Below, piece after piece: positions 8,076 to 17,164 of a stretch of 64,000 nt of DNA. A model generated the notes under the pieces. The model was not told the origin of the DNA. It saw nothing but the letters and a program-made list of their open reading frames with translations, and made no database searches. Position numbers and translations under genes: made by a program. This stretch comes from Methylonatrum kenyense (GTDB taxonomy: Bacteria; Pseudomonadota; Gammaproteobacteria; Nitrococcales; Aquisalimonadaceae): assembly GCF_023195885.1 (NCBI RefSeq), contig NZ_JALPKO010000002.1:62001-126000 (forward strand), in the 5' to 3' direction. How positions within the stretch are numbered: the stretch's first letter is position 1; each line of letters opens with the position of its first letter.

Positions 8076-8468
8076 CTAATCCTGCGGAATGAGCCGGCTG
8101 CGGCCGTCCGCATCGATGGCCACAAAAGTGAACTGGCCCTCGGTGACCTGGATCATCTCCTCGGTCGCACGCGGCCGGCGCCAGGCTTCCACGGCAATGC
8201 GCATGGACGAGCGGCCTACGCGGACGATACGGGCATACAGGCTGACCTCGTCGCCCACCAGCACCGGGCTGATGAAACTCATGCTCTCCACGGCAACCGT
8301 GGCACAGCGCCCGCGAGCCCGCCTGGCCGCTGCATTGCCGGCGGCCAGGTCCATCTGGGCCATCAACCAGCCACCGAAGATGTCACCGGCGGGATTGGTG
8401 TCGGCCGGCATGGCAATGGTGCGCACCACCAGATCGCCGACCGGCGTCCGTCTGCTGGCCTCGTTCAT
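8076..8468 (-). CDS. yciA: acyl-CoA thioesterase, YciA family
   Basis: A hotdog-fold protein of 130 residues. TNPAGDIFGGWLMAQMDLA near residues 24-42 is the YciA signature, containing the Asp that activates water in the known enzymes. Later parts read VESMSFISPVLVGDEVSLYA. It hydrolyses medium- and long-chain acyl-CoA in the cytoplasm. Its ATG overlaps the stop of the mechanosensitive channel gene by four bases (ATGA), so the two are probably co-translated; the functional link is unclear. Confidence 0.9.
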   Translation of the reverse strand: MNEASRRTPVGDLVVRTIAMPADTNPAGDIFGGWLMAQMDLAAGNAAARRARGRCATVAVESMSFISPVLVGDEVSLYARIVRVGRSSMRIAVEAWRRPRATEEMIQVTEGQFTFVAIDADGRSRLIPQD

Positions 8469-10984
8469 CCCTGAGGTCTCCCGTCCTTGTGCACGCTGGA
8501 AAGATCCTCGTTCTCCAGCGCCGCCGCATCGTCCGGGACGGCGTCCGTATGCCGCAGGTGCAAATCGCGCTGCGGGAACGGAATCTTGATGCCGGCCTCG
8601 CGGAAGGCCTGATCCACGGCAAAATGCAGGTCGCTGAGGACCACCACGAAATCATCGGTATCGCCGATGAAACACCGGAGTTCGAACTCCAGCGCCGAGT
8701 CGCCGAACCCAAGGAAATAGACCACCGGCGGCGGCACCTTGAGGACCCGCGGGTGTTGTTCGGCGCAGCGCGCGAGAATACGCGCGACCTGCCGGGTATC
8801 GCTGCCGTAGGCAACACCGACCTTGAGTATCTCGCGGGCCATGCGGTTCTTGTGCGTCCAGTTGGTGACTGCCGTGGAAATCAATTCCGAGTTGGGCACG
8901 ATCACCGAAGCCCGGTTGAAGGTCTCGATCTCGGTGGAGCGCACAGAGATGTGGCGCACCGTGCCTTCGTTGCTGCCAACAATGATCCAGTCGCCGACCT
9001 TGATCGGGCGCTCGATCAACAGCAACAGCCCGGCGGCAAAGTTCTCGACCACATTGCGCAGGCCGAACCCGATACCCAGGGACAGGGCACCGGCGACCAG
9101 CGCCAGGTTGGTGAAATCGAGACCCATGACGGACAGCGCCAGCAGGATACCGATGCCGACACCCAGGTAGCCCGTGGCGGCCGAAATCGAATTGCGGGCA
9201 CCGTCGTCCAGCCGCGTGTTGGGCAGCACCTGATGGTTCAACCAGCGGCGTATCAGGTTGGTCACGAACACTGTCGCCAGCAACAGGCCGACAGCCAGGA
9301 TCAGGTTTGCCGGCGACAGGGTGACGCCGGCAATCTGCACCCCGGAGAGGAAATCCCGCGTCCAGATCGCCAGCGCGATGGGCGGCACCCCGTAAAGTAG
9401 CAAGGCGATGTACAGCAACGGGATGAGGATCAGCACATTGGTCAGCAGGGACGACCAGAACACCAACGCCCGGACGGACTGCTCGGATGGCGGCGGACTG
9501 CCCGCCTCGCGGCGGCCGTGAAACGGCGAATAGCCGCTGCGGTAGAGCCGCTCCAGCCCCTCGCGGACCGCCGCAAAAAGCAGGATACCCAGGCCAACCA
9601 GCGCCATCGTCGCCAGCAGGCGTGTCTGCAGGAAATAACCCAATCGGCCGAAACCGGCCAGCGCCAACACCGGCGCCAGGACCAGCGCAACGCGCACCAG
9701 GGCACGCCCGCGATCCAGCAGATGCGGACTGTCTCCTTCATCCGATACGGGCTCCCCGGAAGGCACCTCCCCGTCAACCGGCGCGTCCGCTTCACTGACC
9801 GAGCCGCCTGCCTGGGAGGCGGCCACCGAATCAATCCAGTATCGGGGTGACAGCATCCACCACGACAGTCCTGCCACCAGTGATGTCTGGATCAGGAAAA
9901 ACGCCGCCTCCAGCTCGTCGGAATGGACGCCGACCTCCAGCGAGAGCAGCAAGGTGGCAACGGCGACGGTGACGACGGCAAAGGTCGCCCGGATCGCGAA
10001 CAGCAGCTGGTTGGCGTAGGCCGGCTCGACAGGCAGGATCCGCCAGGCAACAAGGTACGGGGAGAGCGCCGCGCGGCTGAGGCCAACCAGCATCAGGTAT
10101 CCGGCAACGGCTCCGCCCACCACAATCAGCAGATGGCCGAAGAGCCCGGTCAGCACGTCCTGGGTCCAGAGCGAGGCGATCACCAGGCCGATGATTGCTG
10201 CCGGCACCACCGCGTTCGCCAGCCCGTCGCCGACCGCGGCAAGAATCCGCCGTGCGTAACTGGGCTGCAACTCCTCGGGATCCCGTCCCAGATGGCGAAT
10301 CAGCCAGCGGCGAATCGGCCAGCCAAGCAGCAGGCCGATAATCGGCATGGAGAGGAGCAATACCAGCGCAACGGTGTCGTGCTCGTCCTGTCGCTGTTCC
10401 TCCCACCACTCCACCGGCGACCGCAGCACGATCAGACCCAACTCGGCACCCGATGAACCGGCCGCCGGCCAGATATCCGGTGATAACGGGGTAGGCACCC
10501 GATAGAGAATCTGCTGACGAAATCGGCGCTGCTCCCACCAGGCGATGTCTTCCAGCAGATCCGCGGCACGGCGCACGACCAACTCGATGCGGGTGACCTG
10601 GCCGGTGTAGGTACTGGCCGAGCGCTTGAGATCATCGCGCATGCGAGACAGCGCGGCGTCCTCCTCCGGCTCGTCCTCCGCGGGTGCCTCGCCCAACTGG
10701 TCCAACTGGCGCTGACTGGCCTCGGCGCGGCTGCGCGCACGGCTGCGTTCCTGGCGAGCCTCGTCGAGCACGCCTTGCAGATCCTGCCGGATCTCGCGCA
10801 TGTCGGCCTGCTCGAAATCCGCCTCCAGGGCAGCCTCAGCCTCGTTCAGCGTCCGCTCCCACAGGTGCAGGCGCTGATCGACCGATAGCGCTTCGTCGGC
10901 CATGGCCTTCGGCGATGCACCCAGGGTAACGCCCAGAATCAGCAGGATGACCGTCAGAAAACGGAAGGAACAGATCGAGAACAT
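8465..10984 (-). CDS. large MscS-family mechanosensitive channel
   Basis: Starting at ATG 10984 the protein has 839 residues. It has a signal peptide (about 1-30, ending AMADEA), a periplasmic coiled-coil region rich in Glu/Arg (about 35-170), and some ten membrane segments interrupted by an acidic Ser/Gly linker (about 385-415). The C-terminal MscS core has GALSLGIGFGLRNVVENFAA (pore-lining helix) then GDWIIVGSNEGTV, and a beta domain. The layout recalls MscK/YjeP-type large channels, which release solutes during hypo-osmotic shock. A longer frame up to 11092 would run into the dispersed repeat and lacks family features. Confidence 0.88.
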   Translation of the reverse strand: MFSICSFRFLTVILLILGVTLGASPKAMADEALSVDQRLHLWERTLNEAEAALEADFEQADMREIRQDLQGVLDEARQERSRARSRAEASQRQLDQLGEAPAEDEPEEDAALSRMRDDLKRSASTYTGQVTRIELVVRRAADLLEDIAWWEQRRFRQQILYRVPTPLSPDIWPAAGSSGAELGLIVLRSPVEWWEEQRQDEHDTVALVLLLSMPIIGLLLGWPIRRWLIRHLGRDPEELQPSYARRILAAVGDGLANAVVPAAIIGLVIASLWTQDVLTGLFGHLLIVVGGAVAGYLMLVGLSRAALSPYLVAWRILPVEPAYANQLLFAIRATFAVVTVAVATLLLSLEVGVHSDELEAAFFLIQTSLVAGLSWWMLSPRYWIDSVAASQAGGSVSEADAPVDGEVPSGEPVSDEGDSPHLLDRGRALVRVALVLAPVLALAGFGRLGYFLQTRLLATMALVGLGILLFAAVREGLERLYRSGYSPFHGRREAGSPPPSEQSVRALVFWSSLLTNVLILIPLLYIALLLYGVPPIALAIWTRDFLSGVQIAGVTLSPANLILAVGLLLATVFVTNLIRRWLNHQVLPNTRLDDGARNSISAATGYLGVGIGILLALSVMGLDFTNLALVAGALSLGIGFGLRNVVENFAAGLLLLIERPIKVGDWIIVGSNEGTVRHISVRSTEIETFNRASVIVPNSELISTAVTNWTHKNRMAREILKVGVAYGSDTRQVARILARCAEQHPRVLKVPPPVVYFLGFGDSALEFELRCFIGDTDDFVVVLSDLHFAVDQAFREAGIKIPFPQRDLHLRHTDAVPDDAAALENEDLSSVHKDGRPQG

Positions 10985-11028
10985 GGTCAGGCAGGTGCCT
11001 CGCCGCCGCCGTATGCTGTTCGCATGGT

Positions 11029-11093
11029 AGGGAACCGCTGGCCTATTCGCACCCTTGCGATGGAATCCGCGTGTTTCCGTGGCAAGACGCACT
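11029..11093. repeat. dispersed repeat copy upstream of the mscS-like gene
   Basis: The first 31 bases (11029-11059) match the terminal repeat at 21673-21703 at about 23 of 31 positions. The following 35 bases (TTGCGATGG, TCCGCGT, GGCAAGACGCA) continue to match the interior of that element. This copy preserves one end and part of the body. Confidence 0.6.
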
Positions 11094-11122
11094 GGACCAG
11101 GACCGAGTCATTTTGCGGTCAA

Positions 11123-11137
11123 GCAGCCTGAGGCTGC
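11123..11137 (-). terminator. weak hairpin downstream of tadG
   Basis: GCAGCC-TGA-GGCTGC, a 6-bp stem about 60 bases past the tadG stop, with only a poor T-rich tail on the minus strand. It may end the Tad operon transcript. Confidence 0.3.
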
Positions 11138-11197
11138 AATCGGGAAAATGCTGGCGGATTGGAAGGCGCCAGTAGACAGCGAAACGCCGGGAGGCAA

Positions 11198-12913
11198 TCA
11201 GAGGATCAGTTCGGTACGGCCGTCATCGATATCGATGAGCTCCACGTCCGCGCCGGAGACACTGATGCCCAACAAATCGAGCAGGGGATTGACGATTGCG
11301 GAAACCACGAGATCCAACAAAGGCAGAACCACCCCGGACACGGTCTGCAGCAGCGGATTCAACAGCGAGCCAACGAGACCGGACCCACTGATGCTGAAAT
11401 TCCCGCTCGCGGATCCGACAACGGAACCGCTCTGGCCCAACGACGCCGAGGCCAACTCCGGCAACTGGTCACGGCTGACGCCTGAAAACATCACTTCACC
11501 ATCCGCCATGGCGGCGACTGGGAAATCACCCGAAATATCTAGCGTTAGTGTACCGCCCAGCAAATTGATACCGCTGCCGCCAGGCTCGATGACCCCGTCG
11601 GACGCACCGAGATCCGAAAACGTCCCGAGCTGCACGTCGACGGCGCTGGTATCGACCGCCAAGCCAACATCTAGATCGTCTCGCGCGATGGTCCGGCATC
11701 GGATTGAATCAAGCCTCGCGGAAGCGCTTGCCGCATCGACGGCGATATTCAGCGGAATCTCAATGACGGAAGGCAGCAGGAGAATGGATAAACCGATACT
11801 GGCATCCAAACCGAGTTGCAGGCGGACCTGCGCATTGCGTGCCTCGGCGAACGGCTCACCGGAAGGCGACAAGCCGGGCCTGCCAGCGGCAATCCTCGGT
11901 GGCTCGATCACCGCCAGTTGAGCCGTTGTATCGAGCCCAGCGAGCCCCGGCACACTCAGGGAGATGTCATCGAGATCCACGTCGACTGCGTTGTTCGCAT
12001 TGGCAATCATCACCCCGGCAAGCAACAGATCCGCCGCACGAATGGTGGCATCGGATGCTGCGTCTGCCGCGCCGGAGTCGATCACCAGAATATCACCGAG
12101 GCGAAAGGTATCCGGCAGCGGGGCGAGTTCGACCGGACCGAGCAAGCCATCGATATCGGCCTGTGATCCACCGCCCTGCTCCAGTGCGCTCGCCATGAGT
12201 TGGCCCAACTGGCCAAGGGTCACATCGGCATCCAGCAGGCCGTCAACCGTTCCGGCTTCGGCACCGATTTCGATCTCGCCGACGCCCAGCAAGTCGGCAA
12301 CGCTGACCTCGGCATCCGCAATCCCCTGATAGGAGACCGCCGAGAGGTTCACCGAACTGCCCAACAGGCCACTGAGCAGGGCATTCAACAAGCCGCTGTT
12401 GCTGTCATCGACGCGGGCAAGCCAGCTACCCACGGAAAACGTCGCCACCGGAACCCGCTGTGCCACCGCCGTTTTTTCAAGCGTCACGGTTCCCGGAAAC
12501 AGGGCCCCAGCGACGATACTGCGCGGGATTTCCTGCCTGGCCTGCAGCAGGAACGCCTCGGGCTGGTCGCTCTCCGCGACGAACTGGCGGACGCCGTCGT
12601 CCCGGTCCATGAAACCGAACACCGCATTCATGACGGTTACCGGGTTGCGCAGGTCCTGGTCCACCAGCGCCGCCTCGACCTCGGCGGGGGCCGGATCCTG
12701 GCCCATGCTTTCGCCGGCACAGTATCCGTCGTGCATGGCGTACTGCATGGCGACCGTGTCCACGGCCTTCTGCAGGCGACGCTCCTCCATGTACCAACGA
12801 CCAACATCCAGCACCAGTGCGGTAAACAGCACACCGAGCAGCAGCACGATGGCAAGGCCGATGGCCATCGCTCCGCGCTCGCGCTCTGCTCGATGGGCGA
12901 CGGCGGACATCAT
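11198..12913 (-). CDS. tadG: TadG-like Tad pilus assembly protein
   Basis: From ATG 12913 the protein has 571 residues. It has the TadG/TadE-type N-terminal membrane segment (GAMAIGLAIVLLLGVLFTAL, about residues 14-33) followed by DVGRWYMEERRLQKAVDTVA, typical of the pilin-like N-terminal domain. A long low-complexity periplasmic region rich in Asp, Leu, Ala and Gly follows. The C-terminus contains repeated LLNPLL/LLDLLG-type hydrophobic stretches, unlike the von Willebrand domain of many TadG proteins. ATG 12913 overlaps the stop of the preceding DUF3613 gene (ATGA). It is last in the rcpC-tadG operon and probably anchors or organises the pilus base. Subfamily is uncertain. Confidence 0.8.
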   Translation of the reverse strand: MMSAVAHRAERERGAMAIGLAIVLLLGVLFTALVLDVGRWYMEERRLQKAVDTVAMQYAMHDGYCAGESMGQDPAPAEVEAALVDQDLRNPVTVMNAVFGFMDRDDGVRQFVAESDQPEAFLLQARQEIPRSIVAGALFPGTVTLEKTAVAQRVPVATFSVGSWLARVDDSNSGLLNALLSGLLGSSVNLSAVSYQGIADAEVSVADLLGVGEIEIGAEAGTVDGLLDADVTLGQLGQLMASALEQGGGSQADIDGLLGPVELAPLPDTFRLGDILVIDSGAADAASDATIRAADLLLAGVMIANANNAVDVDLDDISLSVPGLAGLDTTAQLAVIEPPRIAAGRPGLSPSGEPFAEARNAQVRLQLGLDASIGLSILLLPSVIEIPLNIAVDAASASARLDSIRCRTIARDDLDVGLAVDTSAVDVQLGTFSDLGASDGVIEPGGSGINLLGGTLTLDISGDFPVAAMADGEVMFSGVSRDQLPELASASLGQSGSVVGSASGNFSISGSGLVGSLLNPLLQTVSGVVLPLLDLVVSAIVNPLLDLLGISVSGADVELIDIDDGRTELIL

Positions 12914-13230
12914 CGCCGCGTCGCCCGCTGATCGGTATCGAAAAAGAGCTCCGGGATCGGATGCTCGAAACTGTCCAGATAGCGCTGGTAAATGCGGCTG
13001 CGGACACCCGATGGCAGGCTGTGGTCCGTGTCCGAGGCCTTCGCGCCCGAGGCCTGCAGCCGCAGCCATTCCCGGGTGTCCTCACCAAGGGGCTGCCGAG
13101 ACTGCTTGGACAGATGCGGACTGTCGGAGTAGCCGCTGCGCGGCTCAGCGCCGGCAACCATCAACGGCAGCAACAGCACCGGCAGAATCATCCAGCGGGG
13201 GCTGGCCGACGACTTTTTCCTGATCGACAT
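12910..13230 (-). CDS. DUF3613-like small exported Tad-locus protein
   Basis: From ATG 13230 the product is 106 residues. It has a positively charged start, one hydrophobic signal segment (about 13-28), then a short conserved part TREWLRLQASGAKAS...LPSGVRSRIYQRYLDSF. I recognise this as the DUF3613 pattern found next to tadD and tadG in Pseudomonas-like Tad loci (from memory). Its role is unknown. It is probably periplasmic or outer-membrane associated. Its stop overlaps the tadG start by four bases, which ties it to TadG production. Confidence 0.7.
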   Translation of the reverse strand: MSIRKKSSASPRWMILPVLLLPLMVAGAEPRSGYSDSPHLSKQSRQPLGEDTREWLRLQASGAKASDTDHSLPSGVRSRIYQRYLDSFEHPIPELFFDTDQRATRR

Positions 13231-13359
13231 CGCTGCTCTCCTCAACGCGGATTTGGTGCAAACGGCAGATGCGACGCGGTGCCGCCTGCGCCCATCCGAA
13301 CCGGGCAATCTCATTCACGCTCTGGCTTTCCGGATACCATTGAAATGCACGCCATCGGG

Positions 13360-14142
13360 CTATTTCTGACCGGTCCGGGGGCCCGTCGACCGCTGGCCGA
13401 TGGTTTCCTCCTCGGACTCCTCTTCGATAACCGGCTCACTTTTCCAGGCCTCCTGCAAGGCCGGCAGTCGGCTGTTGATCCGCTGTACCAGCGCGCTGTC
13501 CACCTGATAGGCATTGACCACGGCCGCCATCTCGTCCATCGCGTCATCAGCCAGCAGCGCAAGTAGCAGGTTCGACAGGGCGCGTTCGTTCTCTGGATTC
13601 AGTTCCAGTGCGGTCTTCAGTTCGAAAATGGCCTGCCCGGTCTCGCCCTGCTGCAGCAAGGCATAGCCGTAGTCATTGCGGACCTGGCTGCTGGACGGAT
13701 GCGCGTGTCGAGCCTGTTTCAGGCCATCCACCCCGATGGCCGGATCGCCGTGGTTCATGTGGAACAAGCCGAGTCCGTGGTGGGCGATGCCGTCCATGCA
13801 ACTGCCAAGCAGTGATTCGTAGTCGGCCTTGGCCTCCGACCGGCCGAGGCGACGGTTGGCCTCTGCCCGCCAGTAGCGCACCGCGACCGCCTGCTCATCC
13901 ATTTCGTCGAGCATGGCAAGTGCCGCGTGAAAGCGCCCCTCGCGCATTTCCTCGCGGGCAGCCGACAGGCTGACCCGTGCATCGGACTCCAGCGCGCCGT
14001 CACAATTGTTCAGATCCGAGGCCGTGTTCACGCGCTGCGAGCCCTGGTTCGAACCCGGGCCGTTAAAGGTCGCGGCACAGCCGCTCAGCAGCAGAGCGAT
14101 ACAGGGCAACACGACGAGGCCAGATACGCGTCTTGTCGTCAT
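13360..14142 (-). CDS. tadD: TadD, TPR lipoprotein of the Tad pilus
   Basis: 260 residues. The signal peptide ends in LLSGC, a lipobox, so the mature protein is lipidated. Helical tetratricopeptide-like repeats follow (about residues 65-215, for example LLQQGETGQAIFELKTALEL), and then a Glu-rich tail. TadD proteins act as periplasmic pilot or assembly lipoproteins for the RcpA secretin (known in Aggregatibacter and Pseudomonas). The ATG overlaps the tadC stop (ATGA). A gap of about 130 bases separates it from the DUF3613 gene. Confidence 0.88.
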   Translation of the reverse strand: MTTRRVSGLVVLPCIALLLSGCAATFNGPGSNQGSQRVNTASDLNNCDGALESDARVSLSAAREEMREGRFHAALAMLDEMDEQAVAVRYWRAEANRRLGRSEAKADYESLLGSCMDGIAHHGLGLFHMNHGDPAIGVDGLKQARHAHPSSSQVRNDYGYALLQQGETGQAIFELKTALELNPENERALSNLLLALLADDAMDEMAAVVNAYQVDSALVQRINSRLPALQEAWKSEPVIEEESEEETIGQRSTGPRTGQK

Positions 14143-15005
14143 CCGGACAGATCTCCGAGTGAACCGACCACGGCGATGAAGGCCGGTCCTGCAAGCAGGA
14201 TGAACAGCGCCGGAAAGAAGAACAGCACCATCACGACGGTCATCTTCCCAGCCATCTTGGAAATCCGCTCCTGCAACTGCTGGCGCCGGCGAATTTCGAG
14301 GATGTCGGCCAGTGACAGCAGTGAGCGCCTGGCCTCGCCCCCCTGCTGCAGAATCTGCCGCAAGACGCTCACCAGGTCGCTGAACGAATCCACATTGACG
14401 GATTCGTCCATCATCTCCAGCGCGTCGACAACGTCTTCCCCGTGGTCCAGGCGGGCAAACAGCTGGTCAAGCTCGTCGGCAATATCCGGGACCAGGCGCC
14501 GGCTGTCCCGCCGCACCGATGCCAGGGAACGTTCCACGGTCAGGCCGGCATCAAAGGTCATGATCATCAGGTGAATCAGCATCGGGACCTGGGCATCCAT
14601 CCGCTGGCGATGCCGCACCTCGCGCAGGCGTCCGATCCAGACCGGCAGCATGTAGCCGAGGATGCCCCCGATCATCCCGAGGATCAGCAGCTGATCCATC
14701 GACTCGCCCCGCAACAGCCCGAAGGCCGACAGAGCAACGGCGAGCAGCGGCGCCATCAGCAGGCGCTGTGTGCGGACACGCTCCTCCAGCGTGGCCCCCT
14801 GCCGCTGTCGGCGTTTACTGCGGCGGGCCTTGCCGCCGAGCAGGCGCTCGAGGCCACCACCGGTCTCACCCCCGGCCCCGGGCCCGAATCCGGCCAGAAT
14901 GCGGAAGCGACGGGCAACCGCTTCGTCTCGCGCCACCTGACCTCGCGCCACCAGCAGCAATGCCGCGCAGGCAAGCAGCAGCAGTCCGGCGGCAAGCAGC
15001 ATCAT
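14139..15005 (-). CDS. tadC: TadC, inner-membrane platform protein
   Basis: From ATG 15005 (overlapping the tadB stop as ATGA) the protein has 288 residues. It has the type II secretion F domain (GspF-like; about 125-250, including RDSRRLVPDIADELDQLFAR and LRQILQQGGEARRSLLSLAD) flanked by membrane helices at both ends. With TadB it forms the platform that couples the TadA ATPase to pilin extraction. The in-frame extension to 15098 overlaps tadB heavily and is unlikely to be used. Confidence 0.92.
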   Translation of the reverse strand: MMLLAAGLLLLACAALLLVARGQVARDEAVARRFRILAGFGPGAGGETGGGLERLLGGKARRSKRRQRQGATLEERVRTQRLLMAPLLAVALSAFGLLRGESMDQLLILGMIGGILGYMLPVWIGRLREVRHRQRMDAQVPMLIHLMIMTFDAGLTVERSLASVRRDSRRLVPDIADELDQLFARLDHGEDVVDALEMMDESVNVDSFSDLVSVLRQILQQGGEARRSLLSLADILEIRRRQQLQERISKMAGKMTVVMVLFFFPALFILLAGPAFIAVVGSLGDLSG

Positions 15006-15889
15006 ACGGTCTTCACCATGCGCCAAAGCAGAAAACAGCCCAGCGCCTGCCAGGCAACCGAACCGATCAAGACCAGTTGCCCGGTCTCGTGTTCCCACAT
15101 GTGCATCAGGTATTCCGGATTGCTGGCAAACATGTAGGCAGCCAGACCGACCGGCATCAGAGCCAGCACCAGGGCGCTGAAGCGGGTCTCCCCGGTCATG
15201 GCCCGCAACTCCCGCGCCCAGCGATCCCGCTCGCGAATCATGCGGGCAATGCTCTCGAGCAGGGTGACCGGGCTGCCGCCATAACGGGTATTGATTTCGA
15301 TGCCCGCGGCCAAGGCCCGGAACGCCTCCAGTTCATAGCGATCGGCGGCGTCATGGAAGACCTCGTGCAGGCTGGCACCCATGCGTAGCGCGCGCTCGGC
15401 CGGGCTGAGCACCTCGGCCAGGGGCTCACGGGTGTTGGCGATGGCGGTCAGCATGGCACCATGCAGGCTGGCGCCGGTTCGCACGCCGCGGACCACCTGG
15501 TCCAGGAAGGTTGGGAACTGCGCGGTCATTCGCGCAGCGCGACGGCGGGCCTTGATCAACAGGGCGGCGTACAGCAGCACCGGCCAGCACACGATCCAGA
15601 ACAGCAGGCCCGGCAAGCCCAGCCACCAGCTCAAAGGCACGGCACCGAGCAGGAAGGCCAGCAACAAGCCAAGCAAGAGACGCCCGTTCAGACGATAGCC
15701 GGCCCGCCGCAACAGGGGATTCAGGTGTCCCCGGCGTATCAGCCGTGCCTCGGCCTGACGAATGCCCGCACGGTTGAACACCCGGGCCTCAACCTGCTCC
15801 TGGTGCCGCCGCCACCTCGCTTTCAACAACAGGCTGGCACTGGCCAGCAGCAGCAATCCGGCGACCAGCTGTACGGCCACGATTACCAT
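15002..15889 (-). CDS. tadB: TadB, inner-membrane platform protein
   Basis: 295 residues with an N-terminal membrane helix, two further helices around residues 70-115, a GspF-type domain (about 120-245, including FPTFLDQVVRGVRTGASLHG) and a C-terminal helix pair. The start overlaps the end of tadA by seven bases and the stop overlaps tadC, consistent with stoichiometric production of the TadA-TadB-TadC motor. Confidence 0.92.
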   Translation of the reverse strand: MVIVAVQLVAGLLLLASASLLLKARWRRHQEQVEARVFNRAGIRQAEARLIRRGHLNPLLRRAGYRLNGRLLLGLLLAFLLGAVPLSWWLGLPGLLFWIVCWPVLLYAALLIKARRRAARMTAQFPTFLDQVVRGVRTGASLHGAMLTAIANTREPLAEVLSPAERALRMGASLHEVFHDAADRYELEAFRALAAGIEINTRYGGSPVTLLESIARMIRERDRWARELRAMTGETRFSALVLALMPVGLAAYMFASNPEYLMHMWEHETGQLVLIGSVAWQALGCFLLWRMVKTV

Positions 15890-17160
15890 CGGCGGCCGCC
15901 TCCGAACAGCGGCTGGTGGCGCAGCTTGTCCAGGCTGGGGGGCGTCTCGGACATGACGAAACGATCCGCATCAGGGTCGTAGCGGCACAGGGAATTCACT
16001 ACGTAATAGCCGTCGCGCACGTCCAGCACCTCAAGTACTTCGCTGACCAGACGCCGCCCGGAGCGCAGCCGCGTCACATGCACGACCAGATCCAGCGCCA
16101 TTGCGATCATCCGGCGCAGGGTTTCCTCGGGGGTCTGGTGGCCGGCGAGTCCGACCAGCATCTCCAGCCGCAGTAGTGCGTCCTGTGCGGTGTTGGCGTG
16201 CAGCGAGCTCATCGAGCCGTCATGGCCCGTGTTCATGGCCTGCAGCAGATCCAGCACCTCGTCGCTGCGCACCTCGCCAACCAGGATCCGGTCCGGGCGC
16301 ATGCGCAAGGCGTTGCGTACCAGGTCGCGGGCCTTGATCATGCCGCGCCCCTCGACGTTCGGCGGCCGCGTCTCCAGGCGCACGACGTGGTGATTCTTCA
16401 GCCGGAGTTCGGCGGCGTCCTCAATGGTCACGACCCGCTCGGCATCGTCGATCTGGCTGCTGATCATGTTCAGCAGCGTGGTCTTGCCGGTGCCGGTGCC
16501 GCCGCTGATCAGGATGTTGCAGCGCTCGCGCACCGAGGTCTCCAGCAGGCTCAGCAATGCCGTGTCCAGGGTGCCATTCTGCAGCAGATCCTCGGCCTGC
16601 ATCAGGTCGTGACTGAACTTGCGGATCGAGACACAGGGACCGTCAAGCGCCAGCGGCGGGATGATGGCGTTGACCCGGCTGCCGTCGGGCAGGCGCGCGT
16701 CGACCATCGGTTGTTCCTCATCAAGGCGGCGGCCGATCGGCGCCAGAATGCGCTGCATCACTCGCAACACATGGTTGTCGTCAACGAACTCCAGATCCGT
16801 CTCCCGCAGCCGGCCCTCGCGTTCTATGAAGATCCGCTTGGCGCCATTGACCAGGATCTCGGTAATCCGGGGATCGGCCAGCAACTGCTGCAAGGGTCCG
16901 TAACCCACCAGTTCGTCCACCACTTCCTCGACCAGGCGATCGAGGTCGTAGCGGGACATGGCGACGTTGCGCTCGGCCACATAGGCGGCGCAGCGGTCAG
17001 CAACATAATCGGTGAGGTTGCCGCGCAGCCAGTTGCTGATATCGATGCCATCCTCTTCGATGGCGGCAATCAGGTGGCGGTGCAGATCGGGGCGCAGGTC
17101 GCGCTCCACCCGGTCGGCGCGTAACGTGAATTTGCTGGTTACGTCCGACGAGCTGGCCAT
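15883..17160 (-). CDS. tadA: TadA/CpaF secretion ATPase
   Basis: 425 residues, the usual TadA length. An N-terminal helical domain is followed by the PilT/VirB11-type ATPase: Walker [13 protein letters not shown] (about residues 218-229), the Asp/Glu-box region [11 protein letters not shown], Walker B-like RILVGEVR, and the His-box [14 protein letters not shown]. It powers Flp pilus extension and perhaps retraction. GGGAGG lies nine bases before the ATG. It follows tadZ by four bases. Confidence 0.95.
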   Translation of the reverse strand: MASSSDVTSKFTLRADRVERDLRPDLHRHLIAAIEEDGIDISNWLRGNLTDYVADRCAAYVAERNVAMSRYDLDRLVEEVVDELVGYGPLQQLLADPRITEILVNGAKRIFIEREGRLRETDLEFVDDNHVLRVMQRILAPIGRRLDEEQPMVDARLPDGSRVNAIIPPLALDGPCVSIRKFSHDLMQAEDLLQNGTLDTALLSLLETSVRERCNILISGGTGTGKTTLLNMISSQIDDAERVVTIEDAAELRLKNHHVVRLETRPPNVEGRGMIKARDLVRNALRMRPDRILVGEVRSDEVLDLLQAMNTGHDGSMSSLHANTAQDALLRLEMLVGLAGHQTPEETLRRMIAMALDLVVHVTRLRSGRRLVSEVLEVLDVRDGYYVVNSLCRYDPDADRFVMSETPPSLDKLRHQPLFGGGRRW

Positions 17161-17164
17161 GGTG

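Noticed and set aside
15461-16176. Long plus-strand frames opposite tadA and tadB, and similar frames opposite most GC-rich genes
   Set aside because: These are reverse-strand shadows caused by high GC codon bias; they are low-complexity (Arg/Gln/Gly/Ala-rich) and lack start signals or families.
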